64,000 nt of DNA, taken from assembly GCF_019801145.1 (NCBI RefSeq), contig NZ_JAHVJQ010000008.1:124001-188000 (forward strand), given 5' to 3'. The translations under genes and the position numbers were made by a program. Positions 16,638 to 25,336 of this stretch are shown here, piece by piece. Source of the stretch: Leisingera aquaemixtae. GTDB taxonomy: Bacteria > Pseudomonadota > Alphaproteobacteria > Rhodobacterales > Rhodobacteraceae. The notes under the pieces are model-generated. The model was not told where the DNA came from, made no database searches, and saw nothing but the letters and a program-made list of their open reading frames with translations. Positions within the stretch are counted from its first letter, which is position 1. Each line of letters begins with the position of its first letter.

Positions 16638-17270
16638 TCAGCTGTCCTGAGCAGGATACGCGGCAGCAAAGGCCGGGTGGTCGGCGCAGGCCGCTTCCAC
16701 CGCGCAAATCCGCGGCAGGTCCGAGAAATCCGCCTCCCACCGGCGGGCATTGTAGAGCTGCGGCATCAGGCAGATGTCGGCCAAGCCGGGTGTTTCGCCG
16801 GTGCAGTAGGGTTCTTGCCTGAAGCCGGCAAGCAGAGCTTCAAACGCCTGCAGGCCGGGGCGGATGAAATGCTGCATCCAGGCTTTGGGCATGTCTTCTG
16901 CACCGCCGCTCAGGGCAGTGGCGTGTTTGGCGACCTGCAGGTTGCAGACCGGATGCACATCCACCGCCACGGAATGCGCCAGCGCCCGCGCTCTGGCGCG
17001 CTGGCCGGGGTCTTTGGGCAGCAGCCCAAGGCTGCGCGTTTCGTCCAGATAGTCGAGGATTGCCAGCGACTGCGTCAGGCGCAGGCCGTCGATCTCCAGC
17101 ACCGGCACAAACCCTTGCGGATTGCGGGCCAGATGCTCCGGGCTCTTGTGTTCGCCCTTGACCAGATCGACGGTGACAGAGGTGTAGTCAATACCGGCCA
17201 GATTCAGCGCGATGCGCAGCCGGTAGCTGGCCGATGACCGCCAGTAGTCGTAAAGAACCGCGCCGCCCAT
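16638..17270 (-). CDS. maiA: maleylacetoacetate isomerase (zeta-class GST)
   Basis: A 210-residue protein. The zeta-GST signature is YDYWRSSASYRLRIALNL at the N-terminus (SSCSWRVRIAL in the family), so the conserved SSxSxR glutathione loop is present, with Cys replaced by Ala as tolerated in many homologues. It isomerises maleylacetoacetate to fumarylacetoacetate, the step between HmgA and FahA encoded in the same cluster, and uses glutathione as cofactor. It is the last gene of the minus-strand cluster. Confidence 0.9.
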   Translation of the reverse strand: MGGAVLYDYWRSSASYRLRIALNLAGIDYTSVTVDLVKGEHKSPEHLARNPQGFVPVLEIDGLRLTQSLAILDYLDETRSLGLLPKDPGQRARARALAHSVAVDVHPVCNLQVAKHATALSGGAEDMPKAWMQHFIRPGLQAFEALLAGFRQEPYCTGETPGLADICLMPQLYNARRWEADFSDLPRICAVEAACADHPAFAAAYPAQDS

Positions 17271-17330
17271 CGGCGTCCTCCCGTGCTGAGAAGGCAGCCC
17301 GCCAGGCTGCCCTCGAGGTTCCGTGCATAC

Positions 17331-17873
17331 TCAGGTCTTGTTCAATTCCTTGGCGTGCAGCCACTCGGCATGTTTGGGGGCCTTCTTGGTCTTGGACCAT
17401 TCCTCCAGCATCTCCCACTTCACCGCGTCCAGTTTTTGCAGCAGCGCCTCTTCCTCCGGGTCCGGGCAAGCCAGTTCCACCCGGTGGCCATTCGGATCGA
17501 AGAAATAGATCGAGTGGAAGATCGAGTGGTCGGTGACGCCCAGCACCTCGACGCCGTTGGCCTCCAGATGCTCCTTGAACTGGATCAGGGTATCGCGGTC
17601 CTTCACCTTGAAGGCAATGTGCTGAACCCAGACGGGCGTATTGCGGTCGCGGTCCATCTCCGGCTTGGTCGGCAGCTCGAAGAAGGCCAGCACGTTGCCG
17701 TTGCCTGCATCCATGAAGATATGCATGTAGGGGTCCGGCTCATGAGTCGAGGGAACATGGTCCTCGGCAATTGCCAGGACAAAATCCATGTTCAGCATCT
17801 TGTTGTACCACTCCACCGTCTGCTTGGCGTCCTTGCAGCGGTAGGCGACGTGGTGGATCTGTTCGATTTTCAA
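17331..17873 (-). CDS. VOC-family (glyoxalase/dioxygenase-fold) protein
   Basis: A 180-residue protein of one long VOC module pair: KIEQIHHVAYRCKDAKQTVEWYNKM opens the first beta-alpha-beta unit and VQHIAFKVKDRDTLIQFKEHL the second, with IYFFDPNGHRVELACPD closing. The metal ligands expected for the fold (His in HHVAY, His in QHIAF, Glu in VELA) are present. Its start overlaps the DUF2783 gene end by 4 nt. It may be a ring-cleavage dioxygenase-like or isomerase-like enzyme in the same pathway; the exact role is not known. Confidence 0.8.
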   Translation of the reverse strand: MKIEQIHHVAYRCKDAKQTVEWYNKMLNMDFVLAIAEDHVPSTHEPDPYMHIFMDAGNGNVLAFFELPTKPEMDRDRNTPVWVQHIAFKVKDRDTLIQFKEHLEANGVEVLGVTDHSIFHSIYFFDPNGHRVELACPDPEEEALLQKLDAVKWEMLEEWSKTKKAPKHAEWLHAKELNKT

Positions 17874-18094
17874 GCGGAGTCCTCCCCGGTTTTCAGCGCG
17901 GCAGCCGCCAGCGCCTGTTTCAGGATCGCGCGTTTCCCAATGTGGTTGGCCAGCACCAGCACGAGGCGCGCATTCAGCGCATCGCTTTCGTCTTTGCTGA
18001 GGTTCTCGTGCGCGGCCAGGAGATCGGCGTAGAAATCGTCGGCCTGCTCGAGGTTGGCGGTCAGGATCAGGTCTTCTTCAATCATCTTGATCAC
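17870..18094 (-). CDS. DUF2783-type small protein
   Basis: A 74-residue all-helical acidic protein, MIKMIEEDLILTANLEQADD at the start and HENLSKDESDALNARLVLVLANHI in the middle. It sits between the FAD monooxygenase gene, which it overlaps by 4 nt, and the VOC gene. It matches my memory of the DUF2783 family that co-occurs with this monooxygenase. It is probably an accessory subunit or stabiliser of the hydroxylase, but no activity is known. Confidence 0.7.
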   Translation of the reverse strand: MIKMIEEDLILTANLEQADDFYADLLAAHENLSKDESDALNARLVLVLANHIGKRAILKQALAAAALKTGEDSA

Positions 18095-19701
18095 TCCTTG
18101 CCGATGGCCCGGCGGATTGCGTGCCGGAACTGGTTGTCGTCATAGCTGGGGCGGCGGGCGGCGACATGCTGGTCCGGGCGGATCAGGTAGACCCCGCTCT
18201 CAAGCTTGCCGAGATAGCGCTCCTGCAGCGCCAATGTCTTGTCATCCTTGATCGACAGAGCCAGGCGGGTGACTTCGATACCTTCTTCCTCGATCACATC
18301 AGGGGCGTCGGCGTCGATGGTCAGCAGGACGAATTTATCCCCCAGCTTGTCCAGCAGGAACCCGTCGCCAAGCGGTGCGTCGGGGCAGGAGGATCCGGGG
18401 CGGGTGCGTTCCGGCCCGTCCAGTGCGTCTGCGGAATTCAGCGGTGAGCCGTCATAGGTGCAGGGCACCGACAAACGGCCGGAATTCACCAGCGGGCGGG
18501 CGAATTCATACTGTTCGGACAGGTCCAGAACCGCGTCGCGCAGCACCCGGCTCATCTCCGACTTGGGTGTGATGAAATCGGTGGAGCGCGAGGAGTTCAG
18601 GATGTTCTCGTCGGCGCCATGGATGCGTTCGATATCATAGCTGTCAAGCAGGCTTTCCGGCGCCTTGCCGTCCATCACCAGCTGCAGCTTCCAGCACAGG
18701 TTGTCGGTATCCTGCAGGCCGGAGTTGGCACCGCGGGCGCCGAAGGGCGAGACCTGATGCGCGGCGTCGCCGGCGAAAAGCACCCGGCCATGGCGGAATT
18801 GCTCCATCCGGCGGCACTGGAACGTGTAGATCGAGACCCACTCCAGCTCGAACTTCACGTCTTCGCCCAGCATTGCCTGCAGTCGCGGGATTACGTTCTC
18901 GGGGCGCTTTTCGCGCTCCTTGTCGATGTCCCAGCCCAGCTGCAGGTCGATGCGCCAGACGCCATCCGGCTGCTTGTGCAGCAATGCCGACTGGCCCTTG
19001 TTGAAGGGCGGGTCGAACCAGAACCAGCGTTCGGTGGGAAAGTCCGCTTCCATGATCACATCGGCGATCAGGAAGTTGTCCTCAAACACCCGGCCGACGA
19101 AATCCAGCCCCAGCATCTGCCGGGTGGGGGAGCCGGCGCCGTCACAGGCGATCAGCCACTCGGCTTCCAGATTGTAAGGCCCTTCAGGAGTGTCGACTTC
19201 CAGCGTGACGTGATGCGGGTGGGTGCCGATGGCCGAGACCTTGTTGCGGCCGCGGATCTCGATCGGCGCGCCCTGCTCCTGCAGCTCGCGGACCCGGTTC
19301 ACCAGGTATTCCTCGAAATAGTACTGCTGCAGGTTGATGAAGGCGGGTCGCTTGTGGCCCTCTTCCGGCAGCAGGTTGAACTCATAGACCTGACGGTCGT
19401 CAAAGAACACCTTGCCGACGTTCCACTGCACGCCCTTGTCGACCATAGGCTGGCCGCAGCCCAGCCGGTCAAGGATCTCCAGCGGCCGCTTGGCAAAGCA
19501 GATCGCGCGCGAGCCGAAGCTCACCTTGTCGTTGTCATCAAGGATCACGACCTCGGTTCCCTGCTGCGCCAGGTCAATGGCGGCAGCCAGGCCGATGGGG
19601 CCCGCGCCGATCACCACCACCTTGCGGCGCACGGGGGCAGGGGCATCCTGATCCGCATGGCGCGCGTAGGGGTACAAAGGGACTTCAAAAATCTTGTTCA
19701 T
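18091..19701 (-). CDS. FAD-dependent aromatic monooxygenase (PHBH/MhpA-like)
   Basis: A 536-residue flavoprotein. ATG 19701 is chosen because GGAGGAGA lies just upstream; an earlier in-frame ATG at 19758 has no such site. The dinucleotide-binding motif VVVIGAGPIGLAAA is near residue 30, the DG motif is CDGAGSPTRQML and the GD motif is VLFAGDAAHQVSPFGARGAN. These three define class A flavin hydroxylases (UbiH/MhpA type). Its position upstream of the homogentisate ring-cleavage series suggests it hydroxylates an aromatic precursor, perhaps to homogentisate. The substrate is unproven. Confidence 0.85.
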   Translation of the reverse strand: MNKIFEVPLYPYARHADQDAPAPVRRKVVVIGAGPIGLAAAIDLAQQGTEVVILDDNDKVSFGSRAICFAKRPLEILDRLGCGQPMVDKGVQWNVGKVFFDDRQVYEFNLLPEEGHKRPAFINLQQYYFEEYLVNRVRELQEQGAPIEIRGRNKVSAIGTHPHHVTLEVDTPEGPYNLEAEWLIACDGAGSPTRQMLGLDFVGRVFEDNFLIADVIMEADFPTERWFWFDPPFNKGQSALLHKQPDGVWRIDLQLGWDIDKEREKRPENVIPRLQAMLGEDVKFELEWVSIYTFQCRRMEQFRHGRVLFAGDAAHQVSPFGARGANSGLQDTDNLCWKLQLVMDGKAPESLLDSYDIERIHGADENILNSSRSTDFITPKSEMSRVLRDAVLDLSEQYEFARPLVNSGRLSVPCTYDGSPLNSADALDGPERTRPGSSCPDAPLGDGFLLDKLGDKFVLLTIDADAPDVIEEEGIEVTRLALSIKDDKTLALQERYLGKLESGVYLIRPDQHVAARRPSYDDNQFRHAIRRAIGKE

Positions 19702-19842
19702 CAGGTCTCCTCCCAAAATCCGGGTGCCGTCAGGCACAGCTTCACCGTTTCCCGGCATTGGGCACGCCGGGAGGATGGTCTAGCGTCTCACAGGTTCTGC
19801 CAGGGCGATACGATCTGGATCAAACCGCCCTGGTTGTAAAAA

Positions 19843-20793
19843 TCAGCCCTGCAGGGCCTCCCACATCTCCAGATCGCGCTGGGCGGTCCAGATCCGGGGG
19901 GTGTCGATGCCGCGCGCTTCGTCATAGGCGCGGGCAACGTTGAAAGGCAGGCAATGCTCGTAGATCGCATAGTCTGCAAACTTCGGGTCGCATTCGGCGC
20001 GCACCGCGTCCCAGGCCTCTTTCAGGGTGCCGTTGCGGGCCGCGACTTTGGCGGCCGGGCGGTAGGTGCTTTCGACGAAATCGCGGGTGTTCTCGATGGC
20101 GGCGTTGACCATTTCCTTGCCCACCAGCGCATCGCCGCGGCCCGGCGCGATGGCGTCCACGTCATAGGCCCTGATGTTGTCCAGCGTCCGGCCCCAGTCG
20201 CTGAAATGCCCGTCGCCGCAGTAGCAGGCAGAGTGGTATTCGACGATGTCGCCGGTGAACATCACGTTCTGATCGGGCACGTGAATCACGGCATCGCCGG
20301 CGGTATGGGCGCGGCCCACGTGCTTGATGTCGACGCGGCGGTTGCCCAGGTAGACCGTCATCGAGTCGCTGAAGGTGGTGGTCGGCCAGGTCAGCCCGGG
20401 GATGCTTTCATGGCCTTCGAAAAGGCGCGGGAAGCGCTGGAACTCGCTGTCCCAGTCTTCCTGGCCGCGCTCGACGACCATCGCCCGCGCCTTGTCGGAC
20501 ATGATGATGTTCTGCGCGCCGAAGGCGGAGGCACCCAGCACCCGCACCGCGTGGTAGTGGGTCAGCACCACGTGGGTGATCGGCTTGTCGGTCACGGACC
20601 GGACGCATTCGATCACCTTGTTCGCCAGCCGCGGGGTGGCCTGCGCCTCGACGATCATCACGCTGTCATCGCCGATGATAACGCCGGAATTCGGGTCGCC
20701 CTCGGCGGTGAAGGCATAAAGCCCTTCGCCGATCTCATCAAAGGTGATCTTCTTTTCGGTCAGGTCCCCTTGGGACGCAAAAGCTTTTGCCAT
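19843..20793 (-). CDS. metallo-beta-lactamase-fold protein with altered metal motif
   Basis: A 316-residue MBL-fold protein: SGVIIGDDSVMIVEAQATP and ITHVVLTHYHAVRVLG then HVGRAHTAGDAVIHVPDQNVMFTGDIVEY. The expected HxHxDH is HYHAVR, so the Asp and third His are missing, while the later His (GRAHTAGD) and Asp (TGDIVEY) ligands are kept. It may bind one metal or use a different ligand set. It is cotranscribed with fahA (11-bp gap) and is presumably a hydrolase in the aromatic pathway, perhaps a thioesterase or lactonase. Confidence 0.8.
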   Translation of the reverse strand: MAKAFASQGDLTEKKITFDEIGEGLYAFTAEGDPNSGVIIGDDSVMIVEAQATPRLANKVIECVRSVTDKPITHVVLTHYHAVRVLGASAFGAQNIIMSDKARAMVVERGQEDWDSEFQRFPRLFEGHESIPGLTWPTTTFSDSMTVYLGNRRVDIKHVGRAHTAGDAVIHVPDQNVMFTGDIVEYHSACYCGDGHFSDWGRTLDNIRAYDVDAIAPGRGDALVGKEMVNAAIENTRDFVESTYRPAAKVAARNGTLKEAWDAVRAECDPKFADYAIYEHCLPFNVARAYDEARGIDTPRIWTAQRDLEMWEALQG

Positions 20794-20804
20794 GGTGGTC
20801 TTCC

Positions 20805-22061
20805 TTATCTTGCGTAGGGGTTTTCAAGCGCGGGCAGGACGGTGCCGGTGCAATCGCCGAACCCGATTGTGTAGCCATCGCCCTTGGCCGCGCCCTTCAG
20901 GGTCAGCGTGTCGCCATCGGCGATAAAGGAGCGCTCCTCGCCGGTATCCAGCGTCAGCGGCTCCTTGCCGCCCCAGCTTAGTTCCAGCAGCGAGCCGCGG
21001 CTTTCCTTCACCGGGCCGGAAATGGTGCCGGAGCCCAGAAGGTCGCCTGCGTTCATCGGGCAGCCCGAAGTGGTGTGATGCGCCAGCTGCTGCGCGGCGG
21101 AGTAGTACATTTCCCTGTAGTTGGTCCGCGCGATGGTTGTGGCCTCTTTGCCTTCCGGCGCCAGAGTCACTTCGAGGTCGATGTCATAGAGCATCGGACC
21201 GCAGTCCTTCAGGTGGTCCAGCAGCTCGACCTCGCGTTCCGGCGTGTCGCAGCGGAACGGCTCCAGCGCCGGCTTGGTCACGATCCAGGGAGAGATCGTG
21301 TTGGCCGTGGCCTTGGCCTGGAACGGGCCCAGCGGCTGGTATTCCCAGGCCTGGATGTCGCGTGCGGACCAGTCGTTCAGCAGCACGTAGCCAAAGATGT
21401 TGTCGTCCGCTTCCTGAACAGTGATGGGACCATCGGAGGGTGTGCCCACGATGGCGCCCATTTCCAGCTCGATATCGAACCGTGCGCAGGGCGCCCACCG
21501 CGGCTTGTCGTCGTTCGGGCCCTTCAGCTGGCCCCAGGGACGGCGCACATCGGTGCCGGACACCACCACAGAGGACGCGCGGCCGTTATAGCCGATCGGG
21601 ATATGCAGCCAGTTCGGCGGCAGCGCGTTTTCGGGGCCGCGGAACATGGTGCCGACGTTAAAGGCATGGTTTTTGCCGGCGTAGAAGTCGGTGTATTCGC
21701 TGACGGCAAAGGGCATGTGCAGTTCGGCATCCGCGGCGGCAACCAGCAGAGGCTCCACCTTCTCCTGCTCGGCAGCGCCCTCGGACAGCAGCGCAGTCAG
21801 GCGGTCGCGCAGCGCGGCCCAGACGGCCGGGCCTTCCTCCATAAGGTCGTTCCAATAGGGCACGTCGAACAGCGGCGCATCGCCCAGCTGGACCAGCCCG
21901 GCTTCTTCGGCGGCCTGCATGTCCAGGATCATGTCGCCGATGGCGACACCGCAGCGCGGATCGTCTCCCTCAACGGAAAACACGCCATAAGGCAGGTTGT
22001 TCAGCGGGAACGGGTGGTTCGCATCATTGGCCGAGGCCACCCAGGATTTCAGCAGAGGCAT
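20805..22061 (-). CDS. fahA: fumarylacetoacetase
   Basis: A 418-residue enzyme. LPYGVFSVEGDDPRCGVAIG is the N-terminal domain, DFYAGKNHAFNVGTMFRG gives the metal and substrate site (YxxxHA), and GSGTISGPVKESRGSLLELSW is the C-terminal hallmark. It hydrolyses fumarylacetoacetate to fumarate and acetoacetate, the last step of homogentisate breakdown. It is usual length for the family and lies 105 bp downstream of hmgA. Confidence 0.95.
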   Translation of the reverse strand: MPLLKSWVASANDANHPFPLNNLPYGVFSVEGDDPRCGVAIGDMILDMQAAEEAGLVQLGDAPLFDVPYWNDLMEEGPAVWAALRDRLTALLSEGAAEQEKVEPLLVAAADAELHMPFAVSEYTDFYAGKNHAFNVGTMFRGPENALPPNWLHIPIGYNGRASSVVVSGTDVRRPWGQLKGPNDDKPRWAPCARFDIELEMGAIVGTPSDGPITVQEADDNIFGYVLLNDWSARDIQAWEYQPLGPFQAKATANTISPWIVTKPALEPFRCDTPEREVELLDHLKDCGPMLYDIDLEVTLAPEGKEATTIARTNYREMYYSAAQQLAHHTTSGCPMNAGDLLGSGTISGPVKESRGSLLELSWGGKEPLTLDTGEERSFIADGDTLTLKGAAKGDGYTIGFGDCTGTVLPALENPYAR

Positions 22062-22166
22062 AGTGTCTCCAGTTTCCGGATCCGAAGATCCTTTTCATCT
22101 TTCCGGAAAGACTCCGGGGGTGAATGGGCCGGACCGGCCCAGAGGGGGCAGCGCCCCCTCACCGTT

Positions 22167-23522
22167 TCATTTCAGGCCGGGCGTGCCGTCGAACTTCTTC
22201 TCGATGTCGCTCCAGCAGTCGATGTAATCATCCTGCAGCGGCGCGTCCTTTGCTGCAAATGCGGTCAGATGCTGCGGGAAGCGGGTCTCGAACATGAAGG
22301 ACATGGTGTTGTCCAGCTTTTCCGGGCCGAGATTGGAGTTCGACGCCCCCTCAAAGGCGTTCTTGTCCGGCCCGTGCGGCAGCATCATGTTGTGGAGGGA
22401 CATGCCGCCCGGCACGAAACCTTGCGGCTTGGCGTCATACTGGCCGTAGATATTGCCCATCAGCTCCGACATGATGTTCTTGTGGTACCACGGCGGGCGG
22501 AAGGTGTTCTCGGCCACCATCCAGCGCTCGCGGAACAGCACAAAGTCGATGTTGGCGGTGCCCGGCACGCCCGACGGTGCGGTCAGCACGGTAAAGATCG
22601 ACGGGTCCGGATGGTCGAACAGGATCGCTCCGACCGGGCAATAGGTGGTCAGGTCGTATTTGTAGGGCGCGTAGTTGCCGTGCCAGGCGACCACATCCAG
22701 CGGCGAGTGGCCGATCTTGGTCTTATGGAACTGGCCGCACCATTTAATGGTCACGGTCGAAGGCGTCTCGCGGTCCTCGAACGCCGCCACCGGCGCCTTG
22801 AAGTCGCGCGGGTTGGCCATGCAGTTGGCGCCGATCGGGCCGCGGCCCGGCAGTTCGAACTTCTGGCCGTAGTTCTCGCAGACAAAACCGCGGCAGGGGC
22901 CTTCCAGCACCTCGACCCGGTACACCAGCCCGCGCGGGATGATGGCGATCTCCTGCGGTGCCAGGTCGATGATGCCCAGCTCGGTTGCAAACCGCAGCCG
23001 GCCTTCCTGCGGCACCACCAGCAGCTCGGAATCGGCGGAGAAGAAATAGCTGTCCACCATCGACTCGGTGACCAGGTAGATGTGGCTTGCCATGCCGACC
23101 TGGGTATTCACGTCGCCTGCGGTGGTCATGGTGCGCATGCCGGTGAGCCAGGTCAGCCCCTCATCGCTATGCGGCACCGGGTCCCAGCGGTACTGGCCCA
23201 GAGAGATCACGTCGGGATCGACGCAGGGCGCCGATTTCCAATGCGGCAGGTCGATCTTCTCATAGCGGTGCGAGTGCTTGACCGACGGGCGGATGCGGTA
23301 GCACCAGGTCCGCTCCGGCACATCGGCGGTGAAGGCGGTACCGCTCAGCTGTTCGCCGTAAAGGCCATAGTTGCACTTCTGCGGGCTGTTCATGCCTTGC
23401 GGCAGCGCACCGGGCAGCGCCTCGGTCTCAAAGTCGTTTGCAAAGCCGGGCATATAGCCCTCGTGCGGCCCCTGAAGAGAGGGGGCCTGGATCATTTTAT
23501 GGGGATCGGCTGGCCGATTCAT
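22167..23522 (-). CDS. hmgA: homogentisate 1,2-dioxygenase
   Basis: A 451-residue Fe(II) enzyme that opens homogentisate to maleylacetoacetate. Family motifs seen: [20 protein letters not shown] at the N-terminus, [15 protein letters not shown], and [14 protein letters not shown] with the iron-ligand His. Length agrees with bacterial HmgA. It is the first gene of the minus-strand cluster hmgA-fahA-MBL-monooxygenase-DUF2783-VOC-maiA and is divergent from a marR gene with a palindrome in between. Confidence 0.96.
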   Translation of the reverse strand: MNRPADPHKMIQAPSLQGPHEGYMPGFANDFETEALPGALPQGMNSPQKCNYGLYGEQLSGTAFTADVPERTWCYRIRPSVKHSHRYEKIDLPHWKSAPCVDPDVISLGQYRWDPVPHSDEGLTWLTGMRTMTTAGDVNTQVGMASHIYLVTESMVDSYFFSADSELLVVPQEGRLRFATELGIIDLAPQEIAIIPRGLVYRVEVLEGPCRGFVCENYGQKFELPGRGPIGANCMANPRDFKAPVAAFEDRETPSTVTIKWCGQFHKTKIGHSPLDVVAWHGNYAPYKYDLTTYCPVGAILFDHPDPSIFTVLTAPSGVPGTANIDFVLFRERWMVAENTFRPPWYHKNIMSELMGNIYGQYDAKPQGFVPGGMSLHNMMLPHGPDKNAFEGASNSNLGPEKLDNTMSFMFETRFPQHLTAFAAKDAPLQDDYIDCWSDIEKKFDGTPGLK

Positions 23523-23554
23523 CGCGCGTTTCTCCTCTTGCTGCTTGCGGAATA

Positions 23555-23574
23555 TTAGTTGTTTTTGTAACTAA
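23555..23574. promoter_or_regulatory. palindromic operator between hmgA and marR
   Basis: TTAGTT-N8-AACTAA is a perfect 6-bp-arm inverted repeat centred in the 71-bp divergent region, 20 nt before the marR start and 33 nt before hmgA. The size suits a MarR dimer. It probably lets the regulator control itself and the homogentisate operon. Confidence 0.65.
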
Positions 23575-23593
23575 CAAGGGAGAGGGGACAAAA

Positions 23594-24034
23594 ATGAACG
23601 AAAAAGATGATTTCGCTTTGCAGGATTTCCTGCCCTACCTGCTGAACCGCGCCGCCGAGGAAAGCTCGCTGGGGTTTCAGAAACACTATAAGAACCGCTA
23701 TGGCATGCTGCGCACCGAGTGGCGGGTGCTGTTCCATCTGGGCAACTACGGCCAGATGACAGCCAAGGAGATCGGCGCCCGCGCCAAGATCCACAAGACC
23801 AAGATCAGCCGCGCCGTGGCTAAACTGGCAGAGAAGCGTTTCGTAACCCGCACCCGCGATGAAAACGACCGCCGCTCAGAGCATCTGGCGCTGACGCCCG
23901 CCGGGGAAGCGGCCTACAAGGACCTGCGGGAGCACGCGCTGGAGTTCGACACCCGGATCTGCGCCCGGTTCACCACCGGCGAGGTTGCAATTTTGCGGTA
24001 TATGCTGCGCAATTTAGCAGGGATCGAACCATAG
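23594..24034 (+). CDS. MarR-family transcriptional regulator of the homogentisate cluster
   Basis: A 146-residue protein starting at ATG 23594 after GGGAGAGGGG. The winged helix includes LRTEWRVLFHLGNYGQMTAKE, GARAKIHKTKISRAVAKL and the wing TRTRDENDRRSEHLALT, all typical of MarR. Divergent arrangement with hmgA and the palindrome at 23555-23574 indicate it controls the cluster, with homogentisate or a related aromatic acid as ligand (inference). Confidence 0.9.
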   Translation: MNEKDDFALQDFLPYLLNRAAEESSLGFQKHYKNRYGMLRTEWRVLFHLGNYGQMTAKEIGARAKIHKTKISRAVAKLAEKRFVTRTRDENDRRSEHLALTPAGEAAYKDLREHALEFDTRICARFTTGEVAILRYMLRNLAGIEP

Positions 24035-24085
24035 ACATTGTGCAGCCCAGTCCCCAGATAAAGCAGCGGGATTGAAGGTAATGCG

Positions 24086-25318
24086 ATGATACAGATTGAT
24101 GTCAATTCAGGGCCGTTGATTGCCTGGCTGATGGAGCAGGGCCTGCACGGGGCGCCGCAGCAGGATCTTTTGCAGGGATATTGCCAGCGCCTAGTGGATG
24201 CAGGGGTGCCGCTGTGGCGGTTCCATCTGGCCCAGCGGGCCTTTCACCCGAAGTTCGGCGGTATCGGCTTCAACTGGACCCGGGCTGACGGCATCAGTCA
24301 CGAGCATTACGAATACCGCGAATCCCCGCGCGAGGAATGGCTGCGCAGCCCGTTCTTCCACATTCTCGAACATAATCTGGAAGAGTTCCGTGAGCGGCTG
24401 GAAGACGGCGCACCGGAGCAGTTCCCCTTGCTGCCGGAACTGCGTGAGCGCGGGGCGACCGACTACTTCGCCAAGGGAGTGCGTTTTGCACCGCCGGATG
24501 ACAAGCCCAACGATCCGCGCCATCCCAGCGAGGGGATGCTGGTCTCCTGGGCTTCCGACCGCCCCGGCGGGTTCTCCAGCCGTGAACTTGACCTGATCCG
24601 CACCACCCTGCCGCACCTGGGGCTGGCGCTGAAATCCTCCTCCAACCGGCAGATGGCCAGTGACCTGCTGCAGGTCTATCTGGGCCGCGATGCCGGCCGC
24701 CGGGTGCTGTCCGGTGAAATTCAGCGCGGCTCTTCGCAGCAAATCGGCGCGGTGATCTGCCTGTTCGACCTCAAAGGATTCACCCAGCTGTCCGAGAAAC
24801 TGCCCGGGACTGAGCTGATCGAGATGCTGAACGGCTATTTCGGCTTGGCGGTGGAAACCATCCAGGCGCATGGCGGCAATATCCTCAAGTTCATGGGGGA
24901 TGGCATGCTGACCATGTTCAATCTGGGCAGCATCGAGGAAGACGCCCACGCAGCGCTGGCTGCCGCCAACGAACTGTGCGGCAAGGTGCGCGCCTATAAC
25001 ACTGAACGTGAAGAACAGGGCCTGCCGACTGCCGGCTTCACCTTGGCGCTGCATGCAGGCGACATTCTCTATGGCAATATCGGGGCGGAGAACCGGCTGG
25101 ATTTCACTGTGATCGGTCAGGCGGTGAACCAGACCGCCCGGATTGCCGGCATGCACCGCTCTGTCGGCCAGAACATCATCATGTCCGAAGACGTGAAAAC
25201 CGCGGCCCGGGGCACCAATCATGACCTGGTGTCCCTGGGCCGCTACATGCTGCGCGGCGTGGCAGAGCCGATAGAGCTCTACACGATCTACCGCGGCAAC
25301 TGCGGCTGCGACAGCTGA
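24086..25318 (+). CDS. class III adenylate/guanylate cyclase
   Basis: A 410-residue protein. An N-terminal region of ~190 residues (PLWRFHLAQRAFHPKFGGIGF) has no recognised sensory motif. The C-terminal cyclase domain (~residues 215-390) has ICLFDLKGFTQLSEKLPG with the metal-binding Asp, ILKFMGDGMLTMF with the second Asp, and VIGQAVNQTARIAGM. No membrane segments are visible. It lies 51 bp after the marR gene but is not obviously related to it; the N-terminal region may be a soluble signal sensor. Confidence 0.85.
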   Translation: MIQIDVNSGPLIAWLMEQGLHGAPQQDLLQGYCQRLVDAGVPLWRFHLAQRAFHPKFGGIGFNWTRADGISHEHYEYRESPREEWLRSPFFHILEHNLEEFRERLEDGAPEQFPLLPELRERGATDYFAKGVRFAPPDDKPNDPRHPSEGMLVSWASDRPGGFSSRELDLIRTTLPHLGLALKSSSNRQMASDLLQVYLGRDAGRRVLSGEIQRGSSQQIGAVICLFDLKGFTQLSEKLPGTELIEMLNGYFGLAVETIQAHGGNILKFMGDGMLTMFNLGSIEEDAHAALAAANELCGKVRAYNTEREEQGLPTAGFTLALHAGDILYGNIGAENRLDFTVIGQAVNQTARIAGMHRSVGQNIIMSEDVKTAARGTNHDLVSLGRYMLRGVAEPIELYTIYRGNCGCDS

Positions 25319-25336
25319 CCTGCTGCCGGGGCGGGG

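Noticed and set aside
21075-23558. 827-codon open frame on the plus strand opposite fahA and hmgA
   Set aside because: It has no motif I recognise, His/Arg/Val-rich composition typical of antisense frames, and both genes on the other strand are certain.
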